Assembly (NCBI GenBank): GCA_963556145.1
Contig: OY744461.1
Coordinates: forward strand, 8,256,891-8,320,890
Origin: Hygrocybe punicea
Lineage: Eukaryota > Basidiomycota > Agaricomycetes > Agaricales > Hygrophoraceae
Length of the DNA stretch: 64,000 nucleotides
Reading direction: 5' to 3'
This document shows positions 10,577 to 21,383 of this stretch, one piece after another. The notes beneath the pieces are model-generated. The model was not told where the DNA came from and did not search any database. It saw nothing but the letters and a program-made list of their open reading frames with translations. The translations under genes were made by a program, and so were the position numbers. How positions within the stretch are numbered: position 1 is the stretch's first letter; each line of letters starts with the position of its first letter.

Positions 10577-13124
10577 ATGGCACCCGTCAGCACTTCCGAG
10601 ACGCTCACGATCCTCGCTTCCCTGGGTGATATCCTCCCTTTCCTCGCTCCAGTGAAGGTCGCCATCGAACTCATCGCGAAATCGCTCGATGGCGCAAAAG
10701 ACAGCAAAAACCAAAGCATATATCTTTTGCAAAGATCTGCGAGTATCTGTGTACACATCAATAGGTTGTGTGAGGAGGGAAAGCCGTCTGGACCGTCGGA
10801 AGACATCGCTTCGTTCCTCAAGTCAGTCATCCTTCTGTGAGGCGGGCACGCTAACAATATCTGTGGGATGTCAAGTGCGTTGGATAAAATCAAATTGTCC
10901 ATAGAACACCTCTCCGGAAAGACCACACTGCAGCGTTTCCTGCAACGCCAAGAAATCTCAGACAGCCTCCAAAGTTGTCATAGGTCTCTCGATAACATTC
11001 TTGAACTGTTCAATGTCCGTTTATTATTTTGCGTCCACATAAATAATATTTATCTGGCTCATCATTATAGCTGAGCACTGTAGCCTCCCTCGTATTCGTC
11101 ACGGCCAAACATGAAGCAGCGTATGAAAATGACAAGGAGTTGTTGGCGGGGACGTTGGCAGAGTTACAAAAAGGAAACCTTAACATTTTAGAAGCCCTTG
11201 AAATCCAGGGAGACCAAATAATGGAGGCCATTCGTGGCCTACGAGACGTACGATGTCATTCCTGTCCACAGACACCGCAAACTGAAATTCGTACGGTTAC
11301 GACAGACACTGCGGAGAGGCATCGACAATACCGCACAAAAACAATTTGCTACTATGAGCCTGAAAACTCTTCTTGAACGCCAGGCAGATATGCATTCCTC
11401 CCCAGTGACTTCTTTCGACTGGGCTATCTCATCCCTCGAGATCTTCATTGAAGGAGAAGTGCTCGGTTCAGGGGCTTTCGGCACTGTGTACACGGGTCGA
11501 TGGCAGGGCACAAGGATTGCTGTAAAGCAGCTTACGCGTTGGACTCCACGGCAGGTTGGTTCACGACCTGCTTGGCCTCCAACCGTTACTTATGTTACGC
11601 TAGGAACTCATCAACGAGATCGACATATGGCGTTCTATCCAACATCCCCATATCGCCGCCTTCTTCCGTGCATGCATAGACTCTCACCCGCCCTTGCTTG
11701 TCTCCGAGCTTTACAGGTTTGGCAATGCCGTTTTGTATTTATCACAATTTCCCGACGCGAACCGTGTGAAAATGGTATTGCGATCACGCTCTCGATCTGT
11801 TTGTGATCAAAGTACTTACTACATTCTTGTAGTGCTACGAAATATCGTTAGGCATGACATTTCTTCATGCGTGCAAGATCGTTCATGGCGACCTTAAACC
11901 GGTACGCATGCATGAATACTGACCTCTTGTCCTCGGTAGAGTTGATATATGAATAGGCCAACGTGCTTATTGATGACGGACACCGCGCACGGTTGACAGA
12001 TTTTGGGTTATCTAGAATTAAAACCACCTTGACGACTCAAACAACGGAGGACGCCAATGAAGTGAGAATGAGATTACCAGGCACAAAAGTATACATGGCC
12101 CCAGAGAGGTTGCGTCGGGGTACGATGAATTATAGTACCGATGTCTACGCATTCGCCATGAGTGCTTTCCAAGTTCGTGCAACCCAACCCGAACGACGAC
12201 CTGCTGTTATTTTTGTCCTGATATCTTTGAACACAGATTTTTACAGGAGAAGCACCCTTCCAACACTTGCCTGAGGAAGACATTCGTCAAGTGGTCACTG
12301 TTGACTGTGAGCGCCCGGAAAGGCCGGAGGAAGAAGAGTTTGTCGAAAGAGGGCTGTCTGACACCATCTGGAATCTGCTGGAGCGCTGCTGGGCGGGTGA
12401 TCGAAAACTTCGGCCCGTCTTTGAAGAAATCTCAAAGTGTCTGGAATTGGTTCATCTCCACTCCACTCCACAGCAGCAAACGTCTACTACAAGTTCCACG
12501 CTAGCAGGTGAGGTCTCAACAAACTGCGTATTGTAACGCGACATTCTCACTTGATAATTAGGCATTCGGGAGCCTGCGCAAAGTCTTACTCAACTTCAGT
12601 TACCAGTTGATCATGGTGTCCAAATAGAGGTGTCCTCCAAATCCTCTTCCCCCTTACTTCGCTCATCTATCTCTGTACTACCCTCTATACCCTCCGATCT
12701 TGACTTTGGTTTTCCATTTGAAATCTCGAGGACAGATATTACTGTTTCTTCGGCAGACTTTCATGTGGATCGTGCACCGGGATTTGAAGGCCCCGCCAAT
12801 ACGCTCAAACCCACCGGTTCCGTGAATAAAAGAACTGACATGGAAAAGTCAACACCATTACTACCCGATCTTGACCTTGGTTTGCCATTTGAAATCCCGG
12901 GGACAGATGTTACTGTTTCTGCGGCAGACTTCCATGTGGATCGTGCACCGGGATTTGAAGGCCCCGCTAATATGCACGAACTCACCAGTTCCGTGAGTAA
13001 AAGGGCAGACAAATCAACGACAGCTAGCACACGCGACCGTTCCAGCTGGATAAAAGGCCTCGGTTGGAAATCTCAAAAGACATCGAGCATGTTTCATTCC
13101 CTGTTCCAGTCGTTTCTCGACTGA
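10577..13124 (+). CDS. TKL-type protein kinase with helical N-terminal region
   Basis: Starts at ACCATGG (10577). The first about 230 residues are helical and hydrophobic-heptad rich (..LGDILPFLAPVKVAIELIA.., ..CHRSLDNILELFN, ..EALEIQGDQIMEAI), a pattern seen in fungal proteins whose N-terminus is compared with the MLKL four-helix domain. Then comes a full kinase domain: GEVLGSGAFGTVYTG, the lysine in IAVKQL, HGDLKPANVLID, TDFGLSR, and the APE in VYMAPERL. All catalytic residues (K, D of HGD, DFG) are present. HGD instead of HRD is common in fungal TKL kinases. After the kinase a Ser/Thr-rich tail carries two copies of an about 37-residue block (12696-12811 and 12867-12978, offset 171 bp). 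Many introns; stop TGA 13122-13124. Probable signalling kinase; substrate unknown. Confidence 0.75.
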
Positions 13125-13282
13125 CCTAACTTCAGGAACGCGGGGAGTCAAGGATGACGGGATTAATACATGTCGGTGACGCTCATTTTGATAAATGATA
13201 AATGATTGTGACGCAGGTTTTTCAAGCAACTCTGGTCACTAAATCATCTGAACGGACCAAGCCGCGACTTCAAAGTCTCGCC

Positions 13283-14143
13283 ATGCGACTGAACAAGGAT
13301 ATTGAAAAGATTCGGCGACGCCCAAGGACAGAGCATCGTTGCAAGATGGTTGTAGTTGGTGACGGCGGCGTCGGAAAAGTGAGCTTGCAATGCGGATCTC
13401 CGCTGCATTGTGTGTCAATGTTCCTCCTATTCTAGACATGTCTACTGGTATCATTTTCTAAAGGATGTTTCCCCGAGGTAAATTTTGTCCCTTTCCTCAC
13501 CTTTTTTGGGGGGGCTAATAATTAAACCAGGTATATGTTCCAACAGTGTTTGAGAACTATGTTGCGGACGTGGAAATTGTTGGACATCGTGTTGAAGTTG
13601 CCTTGTGGGATACTGCAGGTCAAGAGGACTATGATCGATTACGACCTCTAAGTTATCCTGATTCACATGTCGTCCTCATTTGCTTTGCTATCGACTCGCC
13701 GGACAGCCTTGATTGTGTCCAAGAGAAGGTGCGCCTGTCATTTACATTGTGTTGAGTTTTTATAGGCTTCAATTTCGTATTTCGCATTTCCAGTGGCTGC
13801 CAGAAGTTATGCATTTCTGTCGGCAGGTACCCTTTATATTGGTTGGCCTCAAAAAGGATTTGCGAAAGGACTCGAAGACCATCGAATGGCTAAGTCGATC
13901 CAAACAGAAACCCGTCTCGCCGGAGCAAGTAAGCATAACACACTTCACATGCAACAGTTTAGCCTGACTGTTAATTAACAGGCTGAGAGATTAGCTACAA
14001 AAACTGGAGCAGTATGCTACATGGAGTGTAGTGCACGTACGAATGAGGGTTTACGTGAGTTGTTTCGGACGGCAACTACAGTTGGGCTGGGTAGTATGCT
14101 GAAAGATAAGGAGAAACAGAAGACGGGATGTATTGTGGCATGA
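13283..14143 (+). CDS. Rho-family small GTPase
   Basis: Plasma-membrane GTP switch for actin and cell-wall control. G1 is [11 protein letters not shown] (interrupted by an intron at about 13379-13435), switch I is [17 protein letters not shown]3 is [19 protein letters not shown]4 region is [10 protein letters not shown] (normally TKxD-like) and G5 is MECSA. A Rho insert helix ([16 protein letters not shown]) is present. It ends in KTGCIVA-stop, a CaaX box whose final Ala predicts farnesylation. Introns at about 13379-13435, 13477-13530, 13729-13793 and 13928-13981. P-loop GGVGKT differs from the GACGKT usual in Rho1 proteins, and a basic 35-residue N-terminal extension precedes it. An in-frame ATG at 13202 could lengthen it. 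Lies 158 bp downstream of the TKL kinase, same strand. Confidence 0.88.
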
Positions 14144-14162
14144 CAACATTGTACTTAGGCTA

Positions 14163-14430
14163 ACTTACTGCTATTTGCGGAACTTAGGGTGCATGTGAGA
14201 AATTCCCGAAGGAACACATATTTGGTAAATCTACCATAACTCAGTTTCCAACTTTTTATTGCAAACATAGATTCCATTGTAATCTCCTTCAAAATCTGCA
14301 TTCAATCCTCTATTCGGATTTTTATTATACTGATTATTTCTTTTCTTTGAAATAGGGGCATCTTGGCACAAATATACACCTCAGAATGCCTGTAGAAACT
14401 CCAGAAAAATTTCATGTTGTATCTATGGCA
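14163..14430 (+). repeat. dispersed repeat, copy 1
   Basis: About 270 bp beginning CTTACTGCTATTTGC closely matches 25528-25816 in the same orientation, with scattered substitutions and small indels. Non-coding and AT-rich. No terminal inverted repeats were seen at its ends. Confidence 0.85.
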
Positions 14431-14571
14431 TATTTCTGGTCAACAGTGTATTTATTTTATTATTTATTGTTCATGTCACTCTGTGAATTATTTTATTTTG
14501 ATGACATATTGTGAATTTTTATTCAGACAACAAATAATAAAATAAAATACACTGTTGACCAGAAATATGGC
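14429..14571. mobile_element. fold-back hairpin / MITE inserted in the repeat
   Basis: Two arms of about 45-50 bp are near-perfect inverted repeats (left from GGCATATTTCTGGTCAACAG, right ending CTGTTGACCAGAAATATGGC) around a loop of about 45 bp. The sister repeat copy at 25528-25816 lacks the palindrome at the corresponding point, so it is either an insertion or an inverted duplication of the local ATTTCTGG sequence. Confidence 0.7.
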
Positions 14572-14596
14572 TTGATTATGATGTCTGTTGAGGAAA

Positions 14597-14646
14597 AAAT
14601 AATAAATAAATAAATAAATAAATAAATAAAATAAAATAAAATAAAA
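14597..14646. repeat. AAAT/AAAAT simple repeat
   Basis: Microsatellite of AAATA units turning into AAAAT units, directly after the hairpin element. Confidence 0.9.
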
Positions 14647-15411
14647 TTGGATTGGATAAGATCAGTATCTGTACATCAGTAAATAACATTGGTTAGTCAA
14701 CATCCCAGCAAGGCTTATTGGGTCTCTTTGAGTCCCTACCACTCTTGCCACAATCCCTATACTGATCCAAACACAACCTTACCTCCTTTCTTCCATTACA
14801 TGATTCTTTTCCACATTTTTTGCATGTTTGGATCTTCCTTTTTTGGGATTTGGCTGTTGTAGAGGCTCCAGGCCATCTGGACCCGAATCCTCTTCATATC
14901 CCACATCGTCCCCATCCATTCCCATTCATGTATCGTCAATTCTGCCCGATTCCGGTCCTCTCCGTCGATTCCGCTCTGGATCCCCCTCCGGAATCGTTCA
15001 TACTCAAGATGCAATGTCTCTAACGACCCGGAATCACTACGTATATAGTTACATATGATATATCTTCGTTTCCCGTTACTTAGTACATAGCACCACTCCA
15101 CCTATCCTCCACTCCACTACCTATCAGTTACAGCCTTCGCTTGTAGTACATAGTTACTACAGCACAGGATCACTCCCAGTAGTATAAAAGATGTACCCTT
15201 ATACTACAACCATATCATATTACATCTTATTATCCCGCTTCAGTTCTATTTCTGAGTCCGCTCTTCGTATTGTCTACACCACTCATAGTCCTTTCCCCAT
15301 ACTCTCCCTCTAAGTCCAGAACCCCTGGATTTGGGTTGGATTGACTAGACTACATAGAAACACTTTACTCCTTTGATCTCTTTCTAGCAGATCACCCCTT
15401 CTAGTAGATTC
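14647..15411. other. gene-free stretch, possibly LTR-like
   Basis: No convincing coding sequence. It has a TATA-like GTATAAAAG at 15182-15190 and pyrimidine-rich runs that would fit a solo LTR, but no matching copy exists in the window to define ends. Confidence 0.3.
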
Positions 15412-15833
15412 CTATTCCGGGTCTACAACAGAACTCGCCGTCACACTGTGCTGGGGTAGGAAGGGAAGCCAATGTCTGCTTGTGTGATAGGGAGTTGATT
15501 TGGCTGTGAATTTGTTGGGAGACAGACATGGCTTGGTGTTGTGGCAACACTGGGTGAGAGGATGAGTTTCCAGTTGCACTATCAGCAGAAATTTCCAGAA
15601 GTCCTTTTCCAACAAAATGCTGTCTGAGTGGTTGCTGTGGGGCATTTGGAACCTCCAGAACATGACATAGATCAAGAATTGCAGTGTGAAGTGATGCACA
15701 AGCATCTGAGGACATTGAGAGGGGTTGTCAAATATTAATGCTTGTCTTCCACTCTCCATAGAGGTGTTGCGCTGTTCTGTCAGCTGATAGGCAGTGTCAG
15801 TATCATACAATGAGGTTATGAATGGATCGTAGC
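15412..15833 (-). pseudogene. degenerate coding fragment left of LINE breakpoint
   Basis: Minus-strand reading gives coding-like sequence (GYDPFITSLYDTDTAYQ.. then, after one frameshift near 15715, SSDACASLHTAILDLCHVLE). It stops matching exactly where the LINE half begins (about 15834). Its reading frame can be joined to the coding-like sequence ending at about 26724, which supports these being two parts of one older gene split by an inversion. Family not identified with confidence; the other half vaguely resembles integrase-like proteins common in basidiomycetes. Confidence 0.35.
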
Positions 15834-16090
15834 CGTCTGTTGACTAGCATTATTGATCGAGTGTGGTGGGTCGCATGCATGTCATGGTGTTGCAGGGGAT
15901 ATATCACTGTGTAGTAAGCATTGGCTCTCGAGAGCCCCTTGAAATCAAAGTATGGTTCCTGTATAAGAATAAAGTTGTAGTTAGTTTTGATTGAATCTAG
16001 CATGTCATGCTGGGCTATGAGCGATTTGTTGACGTTCTGCTGCCATAAGGTCAGTGGTTTCGGTAAGTTGGGAGTGGGGGTGGAGGTCAT
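15834..16090 (-). pseudogene. LINE ORF2, N-terminal endonuclease fragment
   Basis: Start of an apurinic-type endonuclease: LWQQNVNKSLIAQHDMLDSI, ILIQEPYFDFKGLSRAN and a TRSIMLVNRR segment match Tad1-clade ORF2 N-termini. Its ATG (complement of 16088-16090) overlaps the ORF1 stop in an ATGA. Truncated by the breakpoint; the reading frame then runs into unrelated sequence and stops. Confidence 0.8.
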
Positions 16091-18030
16091 GCGTAAAGTT
16101 CCTCCGTCGAGGGTGAGTGGATGGGGTGTTGTTGTTGTTGGTGTTGGTGAAGACGTTGAGGTTGGGACAGGCGCAGTGTGATTGTTCGTGGGGCAGTAGT
16201 CGTTGTGTCTGGGTGGGTGGATGTCTGTGTCATGATGTGGGTGGGGCCTTCCAGCGGTTCGTCAGCCCACCATCCTCCGGAGGTGGGTGGCGCCGGTCTA
16301 TCTGTCCAGTAGGTGTGTAGCATTTGTTGGGCAGACTGTAGGACCGCCCTTTGGTTGCGTCGGTCATTAGCTGGTGCTGGTGCCGTTCGTTGCTGTCCGG
16401 CTCCTGTGTAGCCTGTGTAGCCTGTGTAGCCTCCACTGCGGGGCCCCTGATTGTCCCGTCCTTCTCTGCTCTGCTTGTACCGTTCATCCGTGTGTGGTGC
16501 GTTGTTCATGGGCGCATCGTTTCTCCATGCCGTGTCGAAAGTGTTCCGCGTAGGGTCTATATCTAATCTGCCCCATGTGCTGGGGTCATTGGTTGGGAAA
16601 AGTCTGTACTTAGTGTCTGGGTCTTGATCGCACGCCTGTTGGAGGCATTCCCTGAAAACCCGGCATTGCCAATCCGCAGCACCGTGCCCGCATTCTTGAC
16701 AGTTGGCGCATTTCATCTCCCCGGTGCTGCAGAGTTGGTCTGCTGCGCAGTGGAACCCTGCACAGCGGGCGCATACGTCGTGGATGGATTTGCACTCTTT
16801 CGCGATGTGGCCGAATTTCTGGCACTTCATGCACCTCCATGGGTCCATCAGCGCTTTCTTCGTCCTGCAATGCTTGCCCTCTATGAAAATGCCATATTCC
16901 AATGCATGGTTCGCAGCCTCCCTCGTGCTGAAACCCACTGTCAAAAATGCGAAGCGCTGCCCCTCTCGACGAAGGTGGGTCAGCTTGATCCAACGTGCCT
17001 CGTATATCGACAGCCTGGAAAGGGAGCTGGCTTGCTCCACCCGTTCGATTGCCGCTTGGTCATTTGGGTCAAAGGAGGTAGGGACGTGCTCGGCTATTAC
17101 TTGGTACATTCTCGAGCTCCCTGTTGATGTGCCTCCGAATTGCGCCATAAACGCGTGCATTACATCCTTGGCTCTTAGATAGTTCGCCGCCTGCGTGGAA
17201 TTGAGTGTGTATATTATCGTTCCATATTGAGTTCTGCGCGCTCCTGCGAAGGCCATGCCGTTGGGTTTGTCTGCTGCCCTCACGCCCATCAGGTCAAGGG
17301 CCAAGGTTGCCTTCTCCACCAGCTCTTTCTTGGAGAGGCTCGCCAGCGCATCATCTTGTGCGTCGGGGAGTTTCTGTACCACGATCTGTCTGTCCAATGT
17401 GTTCCCCTTCGCTATCGGCGCTGCATGTTCCTGTGGGATCTGTGTGGTGGTTCTTGCAACCGATGCGAAAGTGGGTGTGCCGTTATCACTGGGTTGTTCC
17501 CGGTTGGAGGTCGCTTCTGCCGCCTCGAGCGCGCTCGTAGTGTGGGTTGTAAGTTCGTTCAAATTAGCGTGGAGGTCGTCCAATGTGTTCGTCATTAGGG
17601 TTGTCGCCCCCTGTAGCGCTTCCTCCTGCTTTTCACTAGCTTGTGTTGCTGCCGCGATCGGTTCGGCTGCCATAATCAGCTTGGGGTGTATGAGCTCGTC
17701 TATCTTCTTGTCCATTTTCACTACCGTCTCGTTGGCCATCGCGTCCAGGCCTATCTCTTCTAGGATGAACGCTAAGGCCCTGAGGGTGTTGACTGCAGGC
17801 CTTGGCAGCTTGGCTATACCCGCTGCCGCCTGTAGCAACACATACGCCAGTCTCTGCGTGGTGACTTTTTCTCCTTGTGTGATGTACGCGTCTCGTATCA
17901 GGGCTGCCCTGGCATCTTTCACATTGAGCACGTCAGTGAGGACACTTGTGGCATCAGCCAACTCATCCCTGGTTAGTCTGGTCACGTGTTTGTCTAGATT
18001 ACCTCCCGAAGCCCGGTTTTTCGAAGTCAT
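16087..18030 (-). CDS. LINE ORF1 (gag-like nucleic-acid-binding protein)
   Basis: Intact 647-residue ORF1 of a Tad1-like non-LTR retrotransposon, presumed to coat element RNA. N-terminal about 200 residues are helical; the C-terminal third has zinc knuckles: CMKCQKFGHIAKEC (CX2CX4HX4C), a second Cys cluster beginning CARCAGFHC, and CANCQECGHGAADWQC (CX2CX4HX6C). The tail is rich in Gly/Tyr/Gln/His with a YTG repeat. The stop TGA shares bases with the ORF2 start (ATGA). It is open over its whole length, unlike the ORF2 halves. Confidence 0.87.
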   Translation of the reverse strand: MTSKNRASGGNLDKHVTRLTRDELADATSVLTDVLNVKDARAALIRDAYITQGEKVTTQRLAYVLLQAAAGIAKLPRPAVNTLRALAFILEEIGLDAMANETVVKMDKKIDELIHPKLIMAAEPIAAATQASEKQEEALQGATTLMTNTLDDLHANLNELTTHTTSALEAAEATSNREQPSDNGTPTFASVARTTTQIPQEHAAPIAKGNTLDRQIVVQKLPDAQDDALASLSKKELVEKATLALDLMGVRAADKPNGMAFAGARRTQYGTIIYTLNSTQAANYLRAKDVMHAFMAQFGGTSTGSSRMYQVIAEHVPTSFDPNDQAAIERVEQASSLSRLSIYEARWIKLTHLRREGQRFAFLTVGFSTREAANHALEYGIFIEGKHCRTKKALMDPWRCMKCQKFGHIAKECKSIHDVCARCAGFHCAADQLCSTGEMKCANCQECGHGAADWQCRVFRECLQQACDQDPDTKYRLFPTNDPSTWGRLDIDPTRNTFDTAWRNDAPMNNAPHTDERYKQSREGRDNQGPRSGGYTGYTGYTGAGQQRTAPAPANDRRNQRAVLQSAQQMLHTYWTDRPAPPTSGGWWADEPLEGPTHIMTQTSTHPDTTTTAPRTITLRLSQPQRLHQHQQQQHPIHSPSTEELYA

Positions 18031-18176
18031 AGTTTATAAGGTGTCTTAAAGGTCTATCAGATATAGACTAAGCTATCGTAGTGCTCGTTTTATTGTATAT
18101 GGGAGGAGTGGAGCCGCTGCTCAGGTTGCCTTTGTCGGGGTCCTGGTCAGGGTGCCACGCGGTGTGTTGCCAAGAG

Positions 18177-18191
18177 AGTACCTGATGTCTT
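18177..18191. repeat. LINE target-site duplication, left copy
   Basis: Reads AAGACATCAGGTACT on the minus strand. 13 of 15 bases match 30678-30692 (AAGACATCGGGTGCT), both differences being transitions. It sits at the outer end of the LINE 5' UTR. Confidence 0.7.
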
Positions 18192-20144
18192 ATTCCCACA
18201 GCTTGTCACTTGTGCCATGACTTGAAACCTGGACCCACATTCATTTATCCTTTTTCATCTGTAACCTTGATACTTCTCACACTCGTTTACAACAATACCC
18301 TTTCTTGGATGAATACCGACATCAGGTGGACCGCATTGTTCCACACACAGGACAAGACATCACCCCTCGATACATCATTGACACAGACATCGTCATCCGG
18401 AACAGCTTATGCTGTTTGCATGTCTGACCTTGACTAGCCCACTGTCCTAGTTGGTTTTTTCCTCCATACATTCCTTTGTTTTCTTTCATACCAACCTTGC
18501 TGCTATATCCACACTACCTCAAGACACTCCCTTCACCAATCTCACACTGGACGATACCCCTCTTTGACCCGACCGTGCATTGCACTTGCCAGACTGTGCA
18601 CTTGCCCATTACGGCAAGTGTAGACCCTGAATAGGCAATTCTGCACATCACATGATCTGATGACAAATCATCCGAGTCATCTGGACCTCTTCTATCCTCA
18701 ATGACACCCAGGCCTCCAGTTGGATCGTGAGAACATCGACATGAGGACACCTCATGTCCGCCTCATGGTGAACACATGGTGTAGTTGGACTTGCTGTAGC
18801 TTCATGGTTGTATTTCTATTTACCTCCCCTCAAGACCAGTCACTATATGTACTGTTCTTGTTGTTGGTTCGGACTTTTTCTTCTTTCTTTTCCTTACATT
18901 TAGTCTGGTTCTTGGGGCAGACCCCCTTGTCTTGGGTAACCCCCACAGCTCGCAATGACATTAGACCATGATCCCCCCCTCTTAGCAGTGTTGTCTTAGT
19001 CATAAGCAACAATGAAAACCACTGTCCTCTCCTCTGGAATCTGATCCCTAGTTAAGTTGATTGTTGCCAGAGCCCGCTGCAGAAGCGATCCATAACAATG
19101 CCCCATGCCAATGCCCCCACAGCAATGGCAATGGCAACAGCAACAGCAACAGCAACACGATGGCAACAACAAGGATGAGGATCATGGATCATGACAGAGG
19201 TGAGGGGAGCAACGGGAGTGGTGCACCGACTGTCCCGCTGAAAGGGTGCACTGCGGTAATGTGAACGGAATCAAATACCAACTCTACCACAGTGCTGTAC
19301 GAATTCTGAGGGGTTCAATCTCAATCCAAAAGGTTAGTAAAAATACTCAGAGGTGCTCTGAATAGTGGCAATGATGTTTCCGATGTGCGCAATGTGCGCA
19401 ATGTGCGCGATGTGTGCGGCGTGTGCGAAACAGTCGGCGATGTTTTCAGCGTATACGTAGCACTTCGTAGAAGGAACGCGAAGTTTTAATAGAACAGCGC
19501 GGAGCTATCGCATGGACAGCGCAGTAAAGAGGTGATATGATAGACTGCAATCTGGGGTATACAAGACGTCTCTCTAGTATGTAAACTATAGGGGGTATTT
19601 ATGCGAAGTTGGTTGTTAGGACAATAAAGGGTGAAGAAGGCAAGACAAATAGACGGTGCATGACGGAACTATGGTGCAATAGGAATGAAATGGAACTGAA
19701 ACAAAGGGTATAACACCATGCGAAGCAATTTCCAAAATATCTAGAGGATAGGAGCTATAATGTTTGAAATAAGTGAAACATGTCGCATAAAGACTTCCCT
19801 GGAACCGGAACGGAATCGGAATGGAATAGGGTGAACGGTATAAGCGTGGATGATGTCGGAGAGGCTCGAAATATGTTTCCGAAGGGGGCCGAAGCGCTCC
19901 GAAGAAAATCACCATAATGTCAAATTATCGCCTGTATCGCGCGCATCGCACTGTCGCATCGCAATGGAGATACATATAAATCGGGATGTTTCGCAATAAA
20001 TCGCAGTGAATCGCAGCATGTCGAGACTAGAATAGGTCCAATAGAGGGTTTCTGTGCTTAGGGACGTGCACTGCGTATCACCGCTGCACTAGGTGTTCAA
20101 CCACCAGCACCAAGGCAGGACCAGGTCCCCACCCCCAGCAAACA
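18192..20144. other. gene-free, repeat-rich stretch
   Basis: No supportable gene over about 2 kb. Contains a CAACAG/CAATGG microsatellite at about 19118-19170, tandem ATGTGCGCA-like units at about 19375-19425, and several TCGCA-rich stretches at 19930-20030. A CCAGAGCCC..GATCC string near 19067-19090 recalls the primer-binding region of a copia element but is too weak to call. Confidence 0.4.
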
Positions 20145-20197
20145 CCTCGTGAACATGCAGCTCGGTGTCAATTGACGTCAGAGCTATGTTCGTGAGG
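20145..20197. repeat. 53-bp palindromic block, copy 1
   Basis: Opens CCTCGTGAAC, has GTCAATTGACGTC in the middle and closes GTTCGTGAGG. Same design and length as 22615-22667; related blocks lie at 37420-37473 and 37563-37616. Confidence 0.65.
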
Positions 20198-20529
20198 TTA
20201 CAGGGAGGTGCCTCACCAGTGCCAAGTGATACCCATGGGTAAACCCACAAAAACCCATACCAGCATGTATATAACAATATATTGAGTTTCTGGGGTAATT
20301 AGAATATATAGAATAATAAATTGTGAATTTTTTACATGTAGAATGCATGATAATACTAAAATTGAATGTCCAAACTGTTCATGAACTCAGTTCGGGCCCC
20401 GAAAAAAAAATGTGAATGGTTCAGAGTGGTTCAGGTTCAGTTCAGGGTTCTGCCAAAATGGGTCTGAACTGGACTGAACTGAACTTTGGTAGCACTACTC
20501 ACAACCTCCCAAGTGCGAGGACTGTATAC

Positions 20530-20650
20530 TTGGTAAACAGACATGAAACCCTGTCCCTAAGACTCACAAAGGCATTCGATCAATTTGCAAATTTGGTGTG
20601 GTGTATGTTGACCTTACAGGTCCTGAAGCTGTCAGATCTGCTGATATGCA
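20530..20650 (+). pseudogene. copia pol remnant (gag-preintegrase/integrase edge)
   Basis: A short stretch translates in shifting frames to a FGVVYVDLTGPEAV-like string, the start of a copia integrase region. Degenerate; the matching continuation (SMNLINDCTSFIWTIPL) begins only at about 21400. Confidence 0.55.
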
Positions 20651-21380
20651 CTCACCCATGCTGACCACCGAATCAATGAATCAAACAGGTTCCAGCTATC
20701 CTTTGAAACAAGCCTTCGTGATGGCTTGTGACCACTCATATGACCTCTTGATCATATCGCGAACATCTCCGATGAAGTCGTGGACCAAGATAGAAAAACC
20801 CCCAAATCGGATCGAGCCCCAGACTCTCGCATAATCATTCGCCTTTCATACAGCAATGCCCCATTTCATCTTAGATAGACTAACTTGTTTAGAACACCTA
20901 TTCCCTTTCTCTCACCAGACTCCTTTGTTCTTCCTTTGTTACAAGACCATCTTCATCCTCCTTTCAGCACCCTTTTTGGCTACGTTTTCATGTGATTCAT
21001 ACATATTCCTTTCTTTTAACCCCTATTAGATTAAGTTTCTTTCTTTCCACGACTTTTTACTTCGCCTCCAATCTCAGACTGTCGTCATATAAAATAGCTA
21101 TGTAGATTACACTTAACCAGCACCAGAGCACATTGTTCTCCTTTTCCCACTTCATTGTATCTCTCTCAAAAATCATTATGACATTACTTTCTTTGAGTGT
21201 GACCACCACCAACTTAAGTTCACTACCTTGATCATCTATCGTCGTCGTGACTTTAATCACTAAGTTGCACTATCAATCGCAATCATCGCGAGACTCATAG
21301 AAGCTAATTACCTCACTTACTCACAATTGCACCAGTTGAAGAGTGTTGTTTTAGTACACAGCACCTTGACTTGCATATCA
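20651..21380. other. insertion interrupting the copia integrase
   Basis: About 730 bp of non-coding, pyrimidine-rich sequence between two contiguous parts of copia integrase. TGATATGCA near 20640 and TGCATATCA near 21377 form a short inverted repeat at its edges, suggesting a small DNA element, but no clear target duplication was found. Confidence 0.4.
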
Positions 21381-21383
21381 CCG

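Larger units (their letters stand above)
15834..18176 (-). mobile_element. Tad1-like LINE, 5' half (inverted)
   Basis: Minus-strand 5' UTR, complete ORF1 and the first about 85 codons of ORF2. It breaks off in the endonuclease domain at IMLVNRR. The missing remainder of ORF2 resumes at SWSPILIDSPDI on the plus strand near 26725. The outer end is flanked by AAGACATCAGGTACT (minus strand of 18177-18191), which matches AAGACATCGGGTGCT just after the A-rich tail of the other half. Confidence 0.85.

Noticed and set aside
13125..13282. Fusion of the TKL kinase with the Rho GTPase
   Set aside because: Branch/acceptor-like CTAAC..TTCAG and an intron-like GTGACG..CGCAG lie between them, but no frame-keeping path avoids the kinase stop.
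14796..15101. Minus-strand open frame of about 100 codons
   Set aside because: No recognisable motif, no splice context, and it overlaps open frames on the other strand.
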